Source of the DNA: Gavia stellata
Taxonomy: Eukaryota; Chordata; Aves; Gaviiformes; Gaviidae
Direction: 5' to 3'
Length of the DNA: 64,000 bases
Assembly (NCBI RefSeq): GCF_030936135.1
Contig: NC_082610.1
Span: 21,990,221 to 22,054,220 of the forward strand
Shown here: positions 21,193-33,400 of the stretch, one piece after another
Layout of the letters: each line of letters opens with the position of its first letter
How positions within the stretch are numbered: position 1 is the first letter of the stretch
Translations under genes and position numbers: made by a program
The notes under the pieces: generated by a model
Told to the model about the DNA's origin: nothing
Databases searched by the model: none
What the model saw: only the letters and a program-made list of their open reading frames with translations

Positions 21193-22868
21193 CAAGCAGG
21201 CCTGACTTGAAGGAGGAGCTGCTGGAGGAAGCTGAACACACTTGGTATACCGACGGGAGTAGTTTTGTAAAGGATGGAGCTCGGATGGCGGGGTATGCCG
21301 TGACCACCACAGATCAAGTGGTGGAAGCAAAGTCACTCCCTAAGGGTACATCTGCACAATGAGCCGAAATAATTGCTTTGGTGAGATCATTAGAGCTGTC
21401 TGAAGGACTACGAGTGAATATCTGGACAGATTCAAAGTATGCTTTTGGTGTCGTTCATGCCCATGGAGCTATTTGGAAGGAACGGGGACTTCTGACGGCC
21501 CAAGGAAAACATATTAAGCATGCTGACATGATCCTAAGACTTTTGGATGCGGTACAGTTGCCCTCGGCGGTTGCAATTATGCATTGCAAAGGGCATCAGA
21601 AGGGTAACACTGCTCAGGAAGTGGGGAATAAATTGGCAGATTATGAGGCAAAAAGAACGGCCGAACAAGGTGAGGTATTAAGTTTGGTTCCTGAAAGAGC
21701 TTTGCCACTACCAGACTTGGTTGATTATGATGAAAAGGATCTTAAATTAATTAAAGATCTGGAAGCAGAAGTTGAATCATCAGGTTGGGCAAAATTAAAA
21801 GATAATAGAATAATAGTTCCCTTTAAAATATTATGGAAACTGGTGAAAACAGAACATGACAAGACCCATTGGGGAACTGAGGCTTTGTATAATTCCCTTA
21901 CAAAGCAAATAGTGGCCAGGAATTTGTTTCAAACTGTGAAAACCGTGGGTGATAGATGTGAAACGTGCTTAAAGAATAATCCAAAAGTAGAAAATCGTGT
22001 AAAATTTGGAAGTATTGATAAAGGGAAAGTTCCAGGTCAAAATTGGCAGATAGATTTTTCAGAACTCCCTAGAAAAGGGGGGTATAGGTATCTATTAGTA
22101 TTAACTGACACCTTTTCTGGGTGGCCCGAAGCCTTCCCTTGTAGGACCAATAAAGCCCGAGAGGTAACAAAAATTTTATTGAGAGAAATTATTCCTAGAT
22201 TTGGAGTGCCAGAAGTGATTTCCTCTGATAGGGGACCACACTTTGTCTCACAAATAGTTCAACAAGTTAGTAAATTTTTAGAAATTAACTGGAAATTGCA
22301 CACAGCTTATCGCCCGCAAGCGAGTGGGCAAGTGGAAAAGATGAATCACTTAATAAAGACACAGTTGAGTAAGATTTGCCAGGAAACCAATTTAAGGTGG
22401 GATCAAGCCCTCTCGATTGCGTTACTAAGGCTCCGAGTCAAATCAAGGACTAAGGAGAAACTGAGTCCTTTTGAAATTTTGTATGGAAGACCATTTCAAA
22501 CTAGGTATCAAGGGCAAGATCTCACCCAAGTAGGAGAAATTAATATACAGCAATATCTGATTGCATTGGGGAAGCAATTACAAAAAGTAAATAAATTAGT
22601 AATGTCTACTAGAGCATGGGGTTTGGATTCCCCGGTGCATTTGTTTAAACCTGGGGATTGGGTTTATGTTAAAAATATTTCAGGTGATCCTCTTGAAGAG
22701 AAATGGAGTGGCCCCTTTCAAGTTCTACTCACAACCTACACTGCAGTCAAGCTTGAGAAACACGCTGCTTGGATCCACTATTCAAGAATTAAGAAAGCGC
22801 CCAGTGGATCATGGAAATCCCAACCCATAGGACCCATGCCTGTAAGACTGATACGAAACAAATATTAA
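21193..22868 (+). pseudogene. pol: ERV-1b RNase H-integrase
   Basis: RNase H begins with YTDGSS, then has a stop (TGA 21360-21362; CGA in ERV-1a) followed by a 496-codon open frame. That frame has TDSKYAFG and HCKGHQ for RNase H. Integrase has the HHCC zinc motif (HDKTH and CETC) and catalytic-core landmarks WQIDFSEL, SSDRGPHF and SGQVEKM, supplying D, D and E. A C-terminal GPF/Y-type module (WSGPFQV) follows. This is the part missing from ERV-1a. Confidence 0.9.
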
Positions 22869-23706
22869 TGTATGATACGTGGTGTGCAGGAAAATTGATA
22901 TTCTATAATGTAACCGACCCAGAAATAATGTGTAAATTTTTAATTCTGCCAACACTCTTTTCGAGTCAAGAGAATCTAGAATATTGGTTACCGGAAGTAT
23001 ATTGGTAATAATAATAAAACATACGATTTAGATCTTTGCGAGACCACCCCTGACGGCCTTTTGTGTGCACAATAATCCCAATTATATGAACCTTGCTTGT
23101 TAGAACATTCTGTTAATAGTTGTAAATGGATAATCCTTTCTCCTAATGTATTCAAAATGTTTGTAAAGGTTAATGCTAGATATGTGTGCTTGGTGACTAA
23201 CAATCAATAGTTGAAGAATGTAACGTAACCAGCCCATTCATTAAACTTGGCATGGGCAAACATACTCATTCTTTGCATATACAGAGGAGCAAGTGGCAAT
23301 GTTTTAGCATTATGAGAGCTTTAAGTTAAGTCATGCAAGATTATCTCTAAAGAAATTAAACGAGATACTGAACCAATCTCAAGAACTTCAAGAACACTTA
23401 AGAAAGCGAAATAAGACACTAGCAGAATCTGTCATTAAAACAGTGATAACTAAAGACAAACTTGTTGGACTATCTAGTCAAATTGAATCTGATACTGCCC
23501 ATCATTGGTGGGATATCTTTTCAGGATACTCACCCTCTGCAAAACAAACTTTGAATGTTTTAGTTCATCCACTTTTGATACTGTTGGTATTTGTTATCAT
23601 ACTAACAGTCGTCAATTGCCTCTTGTGGTATAAGCTGAAAAAGCTGACTGTCAGAGTTTGGGCTTTGCCTAAGGTAATGAAATACGATAATTTTGAATCT
23701 TTCTAA
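22811..23706 (+). pseudogene. env: ERV-1b env, short and interrupted
   Basis: An ATG at 22811 opens a frame overlapping the end of pol by 58 bp. It stops at about 23006, and further lesions occur near 23030-23330. The last part (about 23443-23706) is open and holds the HHWWDIF box, SPSA, a hydrophobic anchor and a lysine-rich tail. The whole region from pol to the polypurine tract is under 900 bp, so the Env is much smaller than a typical gammaretroviral Env. Confidence 0.75.
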
Positions 23707-23739
23707 AAGAATTTACAAAGTTTAAAGAAAAGGGGGGAA

Positions 23740-24326
23740 TGAATGAAGGGTTAAATCACTGACGGTCCCTGGCTGAGACACTACTGTGATACATAAAAGC
23801 TTTACTTGCATAGTTTTAGTTATTCCTTGAGCAGAACTGATAATAGGATGTTTCAAGATATGTAACTCCCTTCCTGATAAGATCAAATGGGCCTTGAGGT
23901 AGCTCGTTAACATTCCGAGGCCAAAGGATGGATAAGCCAATCCCATGACTATGTATGGACAAAGGAAGCCCGAAGTTCAACTAGCAGACAGTGTGAAGAA
24001 GACTATGAATGACCACCGGAGGGTGAAAAGACCCTAATCCTAATTTTACTGCGCATGCTTGGACTATGCAAATGAATTCCAGGAACTCATCTACATAAGA
24101 CCAGATAAGACCAGTCTTTGTAGAAATCTGATGAATATGTATGATTTTTCTGTATATGAACTGAGGTGCTTTGCTAACCTGTTGGAGCACTCGTGGTGGA
24201 CAAATCCCCAGTGCTGCCCAGCGATGTATTAAAGTATGCCTGCTTAATAACAAACTAGTTGTTATTGAGTTATTCATCTCGGAAAACCGTCCCGATCGTG
24301 GGCTCGGTACCGACTTTGTTGTTTCA
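23740..24326 (+). repeat. ERV-1b 3' LTR, internally deleted
   Basis: It begins TGAATGAAGGG directly after AAAGAAAAGGGGGGAA and ends GTTGTTTCA. About 85 bp present in the 5' LTR (the region from ATGCCTCCTGAG to CCCTTTTGTAAC) are missing at about 23908. Confidence 0.9.
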
Positions 24327-24701
24327 ACTGCATCGCTGAACTGATATAATGATAATCCCAGAACTTCAGACTGAACTAATATCCAAACCACTGAGAAGAC
24401 TTGGTATCGACTATGCATAAGATAACTGATTTTTCCACAGAATTACTTCAATAAGGCTCTTAGAAATTATTATTAATAATATTGATACTATTATAGTATT
24501 AATAGTATTATTGCGTGCATAATCAGGTTAGAATTGAAATATTTTATATTCTATTTCTTTTTCCAGGTTGTAAGAGGACAGGTAGATTTGAGAATGTGTG
24601 ACAAGGTTAATCACCTTCTGTTTAGTTGGTGAAATCCAGGTAAGAAGGATTGAGACTTATGGAGATTATAAAATATATCCGTAAGTTTCAAAGGGGGGAA
24701 A
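24327..24701 (+). mobile_element. 3' end of a third ERV family, before its LTR
   Basis: AT-rich DNA without a recognisable frame ends in a polypurine tract (AAAGGGGGGAAA at 24690-24701) immediately before an LTR. It is unrelated to the ERV-2a integrase that flanks the other side of ERV-1b. Confidence 0.6.
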
Positions 24702-25258
24702 TGTTACAGAATATCTTGAAAAACAAGGTCAAAAACAAGTGTTAAAAACAAGCAAGAAGAATTAGAAGAATGTAAAGAAGATAGTTCGTAACAACTGCAC
24801 CTGGCACTTAGACATATTAGAGATAAAGACTGTCTTCACCAGCTCTCTGCTAACTAGCAATAACGATTAGCACAAGGACGAATCTCAGAAAAATAGAATG
24901 GACTGCCAAAACAGTGCCCTAGAGTTAACCTGTCTCATTATAATCTCATTATAACACTAAGGAACACACCTCCGAGCTAGAAAAGCCCCAACCCAAGTAA
25001 GCCCCCTACTCTCTGAGCATGCGTGGTGAATTAAAAGAGAACTATAACTTTAAGATGAAGTAAGAAAAGTATTAACCAAGATTTAATTAAGGGGTAGAAC
25101 CAGTAGGAATAACTAACGTTGTTAACTGTTTTAAATACCGGTCATGATTTTAACCCGGTGTGCATGTCAGGAGGAGAAATCCCCTTGCACCCGGCGCCGC
25201 AATAAACATGCCTGCTTTGTAACTCTGTGTGAGTTGTGAAGTTTGTTTCCGCGTGTCA
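24702..25258 (+). repeat. LTR of the third ERV family
   Basis: It begins TGTTACAGAATATC after the purine tract and ends about CGCGTGTCA. AATAAA lies at 25201-25206 and is followed by CATGCCTGCTT, the same 3' R-region layout as in ERV-1 and ERV-2 LTRs. A diverged partial copy lies on the minus strand at about 29998-30470. Confidence 0.75.
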
Positions 25259-25409
25259 ATACCTCTTTCCCAGGCTCTCAATTTTATTATTTCCATTCTC
25301 AATCATTGTCAATACAAGCACAAGGGAGAGGAACATTTGAATATGCACAGGCATTCTACCATTAAAAAAATAACTCTATAAATAAGGGGAATGATATACT
25401 TGGCAATGA

Positions 25410-28400
25410 GGTATAAAGCATAGAGGAAACCCACAAGACCAAGGGCTGTTGCTTAGCACATACATCACACCTGGCAGAGCCCACAAATAAGGGGTCTTGC
25501 TGCATATACTGCAATGGCACCAAAAGATCCAGGACCAATATGGCACTTGTCAGAAAAATCACTACCAACTTCAGTAGCGCTAAGGAGGTATGCTACACAC
25601 CTTGGACTTCTCCTCCTCCACAGACATTTGCAGGGAATAATGTGCAGAGCATAGCCCATGCTGCTTGTAACTCACAAACTCACAATGTGGCTCTGTCTCT
25701 TTCCTCAAGGGTGCACCAAATTTTACTTGACCAACTAAAGAGGAGAAAAGGAAAACAAGAATCTAAGCTGGACTGCAATTAGACCCAATTCAGCTCCAAA
25801 GGCTAACAAAAAAGACAAATCCCGTTTAATGAGTGCATCACAGCCCCACTGATGCAAACTTCTGACACAGGCACACCCCCAACTTGTGCCTGCTGGAAAC
25901 TAAGGGGCACAGAAAGTACTCTTCCATCACAAAGGCAGCACGATCGCCACTTGCCCCACCTAGTCATTAGAAAGAGGAGGAAAACCATTCAGCAAACAGG
26001 GCCGTCAAGTGCCCTCTTTAGAGCAGCAATACAGATGTAATTTAGATAAAACACACAGCCATTGTGGGAATTCCCTCTTGGACCTGTTCTTCGGGGAGAT
26101 CACTAGCACTAAAGAGCCGTGAATGGAGTTTGGAGAGAGCTTATCGCATCTTCCAGGAAAGCTCTTTGGCAGACGCTCATTAACACTCCTTCCCTCAATT
26201 TTAGCTTCAGGAAAGACAACTAAAGCGCCAAGGATTGCTCTGATTTAATTCAAACAAAAGAATGACTACAGCTTGGGGGATGGAGTCTGCTTGTAATGGC
26301 CAGCGATCAACCACCTCCTTTCCTGATTTCTACAGGACTGTTTCAGTTCAAACTACAACAAGAGACTAAATTAAGGCAGAAAAATCTTCCTCTGCCATTC
26401 TGCTACCTAGCACAATCTGGCATCACTCCGAATATCCCTGCTGCAGTGGCGTATGAAGCAATACCAGCCAGCTCTCAGAAGAGCTCAGGTTGCGTCCTGT
26501 TCAGTTAAGATGAAGCAATAGTGAGATTTGCTGAAGTGCTGACAAAAGCTGTATTCAAATGTTTTACACTAATGTTTCTTTGGCATAGTCATCTAGAACC
26601 TATATCCGTAAGTGAAACAGCATAAGTTTTTCTTTTCCTCTGTATCACTAAAAATGTTTCTATATACGTCAGCTATGCAGAATACTAGTTGAAATATGTG
26701 AATATCAATGATTATTTTAAGAATATTTAATGTTGTCATTTTACACATGCTTACAGTTTATTTCAGAGCGTGTCTTTTCTCTTCTCCCATTTCTACTTCT
26801 CGAGTGTATCCTATGAGGCACTGCCAGAGGCTAGAGGTGAACAATAAAAGACTTCAATTCCAAAATATATTCACTTGAAACCCAGTATTGTGTACCTGGT
26901 TTTTAGCAGGTTTCTTTAGCATAATAGCAACAAAGAAAGACAGAAATCAAGCGGAAGCTAAAAATAAAGATTGCATGTATGTTTTTGTACATGAAAGTTA
27001 GAATTATTTGGAGACATTTTATCTGTAGAGTGTCCTCCCCTTCAAGAGAAGGGTTTTTAAAACACTTGATTTGAGCAAGTAAAGACAATGCTGGCCAGCA
27101 TTTGTCTTTGCTCAGATAACATTTCCTTTTTGGCCTCTCAGTTTAACGGTATTGATAGTTGGAAAGTCTTCACTAACATACAGTTAAGTATGAAGACAGG
27201 ATGCAGTAACAGAATATCTGTTTTCTCTTGTTTACAAAACACTTCAGTCCCATGCTGCATATCACCTTACATAAGCATGCTATTTTTTTCCCAGCTGTTA
27301 AAGCAGAAAATCAGAAACTTTGTCTTTGACAAAACTGTAGGTGAAATCAAGTTTCCGAGTATTCCAAGATAGAAAATAGAATCTGCAAGAAACACATACC
27401 AAACCGCTTGACAAAAACAACTACAGGATCATTCTCTTCTTCTCATAAGAAAGCAAATTAGGAACAAAAGAACAAGTTCTACAGAGGTGGAAAATTATTT
27501 TTATGAATGCTTGCTTTGCAGACGAATGGAAACATAATTCCACAAAGAAACAGAAAGCAGAATGCACGACAGAACTCGGGACTGCAGAAGCAGTCCACGC
27601 ATACTGCTGCAAAATTGTTGAAGGACAACCACAAGCAAAATTTTAAAGTGTTTTCATCTCTTTCTCTTTGAGTGTCTCTCCCCCAAATATATTGAATTTT
27701 GCTAAGGGCCTGGACGTGTGACAGAGCAGCACAACCAAAAGTAAAAGCAACCCTTGAGCCTGTTCCCAGATCACAAAACATTCTGTGCCTCAATGAACCA
27801 TAAGCATTTAGTTTTGTCGGCAAATGAAAACTTAATCTGAGTCTGTGATTAAAACGTATTCCTACCTCAGGATCATTGTCATCAAAATCACGGTAAGTGG
27901 AATGATCAGGATTATTCATTGTATCCAAAAGTTCAATAGCAAGACTTGGATTTAATCGCTGGGTGACAAAAAGGATGCTGAAAGACAGAAGGAAAAACAC
28001 CGATTAAAATTCCAACCACCCATATTAAGCACATTTTAATTTTAGAACTTAAAAAAAATCCCACACATAAATTTATACCTGTAGTAACTTTTCAGCTGTC
28101 GGTCTTTTTTCAGGATTTTTTTCTAAGTACCGTTTTCACAGAGTGATGGAAACTATTTGACCTGTAAAAGGAAGTGGTAAACATGAGAATCAATTGCCCA
28201 GTGAAATACATGATCATTATCTACTGAAACAGAAAAGTACTTGCCATTTCATTTTGTCCTTTAATTCAGGAGGCTGGCAGCTGCTTTTCATCATGAGCAA
28301 AAGCGCTCTAAAAAAACCAACAGTATTTCTGTGGGTGACATGGCACTACATTATCTGACATGAATTTTGAATACATTGTTTAGTTGGCAGGAAGAAGTCC

Positions 28401-28456
28401 ATCCGTTTAAGAGACGCTACCAGGACAACATGACGCGTTTATGCAGCAAAAGGAGT
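25410..28456. repeat. Inverted duplication, left arm
   Basis: About 3.05 kb is repeated in opposite orientation at 46973-49989 with high identity. The arms are separated by about 18.5 kb. The source is MAP4K3 intron-exon DNA. On the left the homologous sequence runs beyond the arm on both sides (to an LTR at 25258 and to another MAP4K3 exon at 28607-28738), so this copy is the longer one. Confidence 0.92.
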
Positions 28457-28738
28457 TGTCACAATTTCTATCACGTACATCCAGAACACTTACAACCCAA
28501 CACCCTTGCAGTACCCCCAAACACCACAAGCACCCATGTAGCCACTACTCCAAATGGATGATTTGGGAAGCTGTACTTACACACCGCGCTTTAACCCCTT
28601 GCTAACCTCACGGGATGTAGGTCAAACATTGGAGGCTGAAGCTCAGCGAGCTCTGTAGCAGTTATTCCAGCTGCCCACAGATCACAGAGGTGCTTATAGC
28701 CACCTTTTCTTCCTACTGCAGCAACTTCTGGCGCCATC
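25676..28738 (-). pseudogene. MAP4K3: MAP4K3 partial duplicate, six exons, frameshifted
   Basis: MAP4K3 (GLK) is a Ste20-type serine/threonine kinase acting upstream of JNK and mTOR. Six exons with splice sites are recognisable on the minus strand. They are 28607-28738 (kinase subdomain [14 protein letters not shown] and DLWAAGITA), 28245-28307, 28079-28161, 27866-27977 (HSTYRDFDDNDPE), 26755-26830 and 25676-25734 (QVKFGAPLRKETEP). The last two motifs point to MAP4K3 rather than MAP4K5. The exons at 28079 and 27866 are each one base too long (83 for 82 and 112 for 111), giving two frameshifts. The intron after the second exon has a GC donor (GCAAGT). Introns are kept, so this is a non-processed duplicate, and upstream kinase exons are absent. 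Confidence 0.85.
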
Positions 28739-29189
28739 CTAAAGGGCAAAACACATTTTTAGATAAACTCCTCTCCACAAATCAAACATTCTTCTGTATG
28801 CAGTGGTTTACTACTCTTTTTCCTAAAGCTCTCAATCTATAAGCTCACAGCATATACACTTCCACATGTGGACATATACACAGGCGTGCTTGTGTGCGCG
28901 CACATGTGTGTGCAAAAAGTTACGTGATGTATACATGAAGTTCTCCTCAATCACCTTCTAGTAACTAACAGGCAGTTTCCAAAACAGCTATTTCGCTCTT
29001 TTCAGTAGGTGAAACCAATCTGCCTCAGACTGTTCTGCAGGCACACAACAAACTACCCCTCCACAGCCAAAGAGCCTAAGGGGTAATTATTCAGCTACAG
29101 TAAAACCCAAATAATATCCACATTCACACACTGCCCCAGAAAGTGATCAACTGACCTTGAAGAGAAGAATTCTAACCAGAAAGAACTCA
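28739..29189. other. MAP4K3-locus intron sequence, no exon seen
   Basis: This AT-rich sequence upstream of the MAP4K3 exon at 28607-28738 contains a short alternating GT/GC stretch (about 28880-28915). I see no further kinase exon. It ends at the CTCGG repeat. Confidence 0.5.
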
Positions 29190-29440
29190 CAAAATGTCAG
29201 CTGGGTTCGTCTCATTCCGGCTCGGCTCGGCTGCTCCGGGCTCGGCTCGGCCCGGCGGGACTCGGCTCAGCTCGGGTCGTTTCGGCTCCGATCCGATCCG
29301 CGGGCTCGGCTGGGCTCGGGTCGTTTCGGCTCGGCTCGGCTGCTCTGGGCTCGGCTCGACACCGCTCGGCGAGACTCGGCAGGGCTCGGGTGATTTCGGC
29401 TCGGCTCGGCTTGGCTCGGCGGGACTCGGCGGGGCGGGTC
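29190..29440. repeat. CTCGG-type pentamer repeat
   Basis: About 250 bp are dominated by GGCTC/CTCGG pentamers with interspersed TCGTTTC and GCTGCTC. Open frames across it in several phases are low-complexity artefacts of the repeat. Confidence 0.85.
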
Positions 29441-29862
29441 TGGGCCGGTGCCGGTGCCGCAGCCCCCGCCCAGGCGAACCGGCCCGGGCGCTGCCCACGC
29501 AGGAGCTCTCCTCGGGCGGGTCCCGGGACACCCCTGCCGAGCTCCGCCGAACCCCCCTCGCTGGGCGGCAGCCGGCGGGACCGAGAGACCCCGGCGGGCG
29601 CAGGGCAGAGGCGCGGCGGTCCCGGCCCGCCCCTCCCCTCCCCTCCCCTCCCGGGACAGAGGGGTCCGCAGCGGCTGTCCCGGGGCTGCTGCCCCACGCC
29701 CACCCGTGCGGTGGCACCGAAGCGGGTGGAAGAGGCCCCCGGCTGCCGACCCCAAACGCCCCGCCCCGCAGGAGCTCCCCGGAGCGAGGGGGCCCTGGCC
29801 GGGGACGCCCGGCTGGCTCCAGCACCCTTCCCTGTAACGAGTTTATTTAAGCCGGTACTCTG
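29441..29862. other. CpG-rich segment, possible orphan promoter
   Basis: The DNA is very GC- and CpG-rich, with CCCCTCCCCTCC and several CGGCGGG boxes. It has the composition of a CpG island or first exon, but no coding exon or transcript can be assigned. Confidence 0.35.
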
Positions 29863-29997
29863 AATCCGAGCATGGAAGGTTTGCTGCTTTTCCTCAGCCG
29901 TGGAAGCAGGGCTTCGCAGTACGGACCATTCCTGTCCGGTAACGTTACCGAAAATCGTAACGAAGAAAACTCTCCAAACCAAATGATAGTTTAGAAA

Positions 29998-30470
29998 GCC
30001 GACATTGGTTTATTGCAGCGCTGGGTGCATGGGGGATCCTTCCTCCCAGCATGCACACCCAGTTGAAATCATGACAGGTATTTAAACAGTTAACAAAGTT
30101 AGTTACGCCTTCTGGTCCCACCCTTTAGCTAACTATTGGTTAGCATCTTTCTTACTGCATCTTAAAGATACAGTTCTCTTAATTCACTACGCATGCCCAG
30201 AGAGTAGGGGGCTTATTTGGGTTGGGGGCTTTTCTAGCTAGGAGGTGTGGTTTTTAACAGTATAATGAGGTAGGTCAGCCTTAGGGCACCCATTTGGGGC
30301 ATTTCACTGACTTGGCTGTTTGGCCAACTCTCAAGTTTGCATATCGGCCATTATCAGTAGACCCAGAGGCTATATCAGGTGCTAGATGTACTTTTGTCTC
30401 CAGGTAGACAACATTAACATAACCCAATAGAGCTAATCGCCACAGCCAGCCTGTTTCCAGGACAACTAAT
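29998..30470 (-). repeat. Partial LTR of the third ERV family
   Basis: On the minus strand it matches the 24702-25258 LTR over the polyadenylation region (GCAATAAACC), the GTGTGCATGC stretch and the ACTCTCTGGGCATGCGTAG region, with clear divergence. The edges are approximate, and no target duplication was identified. Confidence 0.6.
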
Positions 30471-33400
30471 GCATATTTCAGTTTGTGTGACGCAGTATCA
30501 TCTTAACTCATCTGTACAAAGTTTGCACAAAGGGATCTGGGTTTTTTGTATGCTAACTAATTTGTTTAAGTCTTTGGTATCAGTAACACGTTGCCTGCTC
30601 CCCAGAGCCACAATCGCAGCCACTGGGTTAGACCTGCAGAAAGAGGTGCCTTTCCGAGGGGTATTTTCTGAGCGTGGTCAATATAGACCCATCAGGAGCC
30701 CCACAGCCAAGACAAGGAATGATCTCTGGCGTTACAGGAAGCGATAAAAGGGTGACAACCTCTGGGCTCAAGAGAGCAATTGCAGCAGCAATTCCCATCA
30801 CAGGCATCATAGAATAACAGATGCTGCCCACCCATGTCTAACTCGCATTAAGTCGCCCTAATCCCCAAGACACTTCTCTTCTAAGGAACTGCAAATCAAT
30901 TAAAACCATGGAAAAAAATAACACTGGGTTAAAAAGATTTATACTTAACACACACAAAAAACAGACAGAACTGAACAAAAGCCAATGCTGGATATACAGC
31001 TAGAAAGCACAAAACAAAACATTAATGTGACAACTGAAGACGAAGCGCTGCTTCCACATTAAAAGGTTAGTCGTCATGCAACAAGCTACAATTATCACAA
31101 GCACATGGACACCCTCTCACAGCAGAGCTTTGCTGTTGCCTGCACAACAGGGAACAAAGTTTTGGGAAGGTAGAAGGAGTTTCTATAGGAGACCTGAGTA
31201 AATGGAGAAGGATCCAAGAAATAAAAATGCTGCTGCCAAAATTAAGAATTGTTCTTCCGCTTCAAAGTAATAAACACTTCCAACATGCAAAAAATCCCTA
31301 CTTCCACCAGTAACTGTAAGCCACAGTGCAGCTTGGAAATGAGTGTTGGCTGCCCAAGTGCTGAGGGCCGCTATCCTGAGGGGAAGCCCAAGTACACACT
31401 GCTGCAGAACAGTATCCTGGGGCGCAGGACAGCTCGATCCCATGAAGGGATACGCCGCAGGGGGAAGGAAACTTCAAGTCCCCCAGACAGTGCATCTCTA
31501 ATGGGGGAGAACAGGAGAGAGGTGTTCCCACTGAATTACCAAGCTGCCTTAACCTGGGGCACTTACTAAATAACAGAACTTGTTGCCAGTGAAACATTAC
31601 ATTTTAGGAACCATTTTTCTTCTACCAGTTCAGAGTGTTCTCAACCACTCAGTAAAGTGAAAATCATATCCATAAAACACATTCTTCCAGTAGGAAACTT
31701 CTCCCCTTTAACCGCACACCAGGGAGGAGGGAAGACTTACACCTTCGCTGTGCTGATGCATTTGCTCCTAGCCTCTGCCATACGATCAAGTGAGAGGGCT
31801 AGGCCTCTTCTTCCAAGCTTCCTGAGGCCCTTCGTACCCAACACTTCCACTTTATTCTTAGCTGCTTTCAGAAACCTTAACGGCTTGGGCACAACAGCAA
31901 GTTCCCCTGAGCAAGCAGGGCTGTGGCAAGCTCTGGAGATATGCACTAAGCTCTTTCTTACTGCTGTTACCAGGGCCCAGCTGATGCAGAGCAGCTCAAC
32001 CCAGGTACTGTTCTTCTACCAGTTCTTTCATCTTCCCCCACTTTCAAGCATCCAGGGGGAGGGGGGGGGAAAAAAAATAAAAAAGAGGGTAAATTGGTGT
32101 GAGAACCAAGCAGACAGTACAACTGCTGCTGCTGTCAATAGGATCTCACTTCACAGGTATGCAGCGCACGTCTCCACAGCCCACCCCTGACAGTTTCTTC
32201 TCAGATGAGCTGAAACACCACTGCTGCATTTTATTTGCATAAGCACAATTACCTGTGCTTACGCTGACACACACTGAGTGTTCAGTGTTCACGGGCATCA
32301 CTTCAGTGCTGCTGTATCCCTCTTACTTAGTATTCTAATTAGGCTTTAATGGATTCTAGTGGAAGCCAAATGCTTTTGTTCCACAATTGTTTTCCCCTAT
32401 TAGGCAGCTTGCAAACCAAACGGGACTGCGTTTCAGCTACTAATGAAAACATCACATTCAAGCTAGGCAGCGATCAATATGGGAAGCAGGAACAGGCTCT
32501 TTGTTCTGCCACACAAAGACTCCACAGCCTGCCTTCCAGGTAGTACCTCACCGCTAGGTAAACTGGAACATTAAGTAAACTGAAAAAGGGCTCCCCTATA
32601 GCTTGAAAAGAGCCCCCAAACCCCCCAAAAGTCAAAAAACACCTGACACTTCTGCTCCTGTGGCCCAATTGTTAAATAAAATGGCTTTTGGGCATGCATG
32701 AGGCACAGTTTTCCAATTGCACGTTGTTTCTCTCTTCCATTAAGCAGTTTCCTAACCAAGCAGAAGGGCAACACATCCTCTTTTTTTAAGCACCAGCTGC
32801 AGGAGTCTGTATAAAACCAGCTAAAGTTCTCCAGCTTTTGCTTGTAGGCAGCCAAGATGGGTGCCCCTACCAGCACCTTCTGGCCCTATCCTTCCCTGGC
32901 AATGCAGAGCTTCTGAGCTACCTGCTGCTCTAAAGCCAAAAAAAGCACTGGTCTACCGGAATCACAAAGAAGAGGTATTTATGTGCATATGTGTGCAGCA
33001 GGATGATTTGGGAATCTGAATACACCTGCCCTCTGAGACAGACTGCTGACATTTCAAACAGCAAACTACAAAAAAAAAAAAGCCCACAGATTGCTTCATC
33101 AGGTCAACTTGACTTGGCAAGTTTCATTTAAAGAGGAGACAACTTAACTTTAGAAGCACCTCCAGCAGTCAGATTTTCAACTGCATGCTGTAACAACGGG
33201 AGACGGTACAGGGTACATCAACAAATAAAACAGTAACGCAGAGATTAAGACCCTCTGAAACAACACATGGATATGGAGCATGTTCTCCAGAATCCAACAT
33301 AGTACCTGGGGGAGACGCGGGGTCCTCTGCTTTGTTACCCTGTCCCTAACACCTCACCTTCCCTTTAGCTGTAGCCTCTCTTGCTCTTTGCTTTGTGGGT

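Larger units (their letters stand above)
15659..24326 (+). mobile_element. ERV-1b: near full-length class I ERV with a nested LTR
   Basis: The order is 5' LTR (15659-16325), primer-binding site (16330-16347), leader, gag (from 16846), UGA (18390-18392), protease-RT, a solo ERV-2 LTR (20265-21192), RNase H-integrase (to 22868), env (22811-23706), polypurine tract and 3' LTR (23740-24326). It is inserted in, or joined to, ERV-2a integrase on the left. On the right it abuts the 3' end of a different ERV. No target duplication is visible: the left flank is CAACC and the right flank ACTGC. Frameshifts in gag and pol and a stop in RNase H make it defective. Confidence 0.93.

Noticed and set aside
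25480-25660. Open frames downstream of the last MAP4K3 exon
   Set aside because: They do not match the following MAP4K3 exons and hold stops; treated as intron.
29187-29850. Several long overlapping open frames in the CTCGG region
   Set aside because: They are open in many phases at once because of the repeat composition, with Arg/Ser/Pro/Ala low-complexity translations.
31737-31946. Lysine/arginine-rich minus-strand ORF in EXOC7 intron 6
   Set aside because: It has no match to EXOC7 alternative exons, no good splice sites and no recognised motif.
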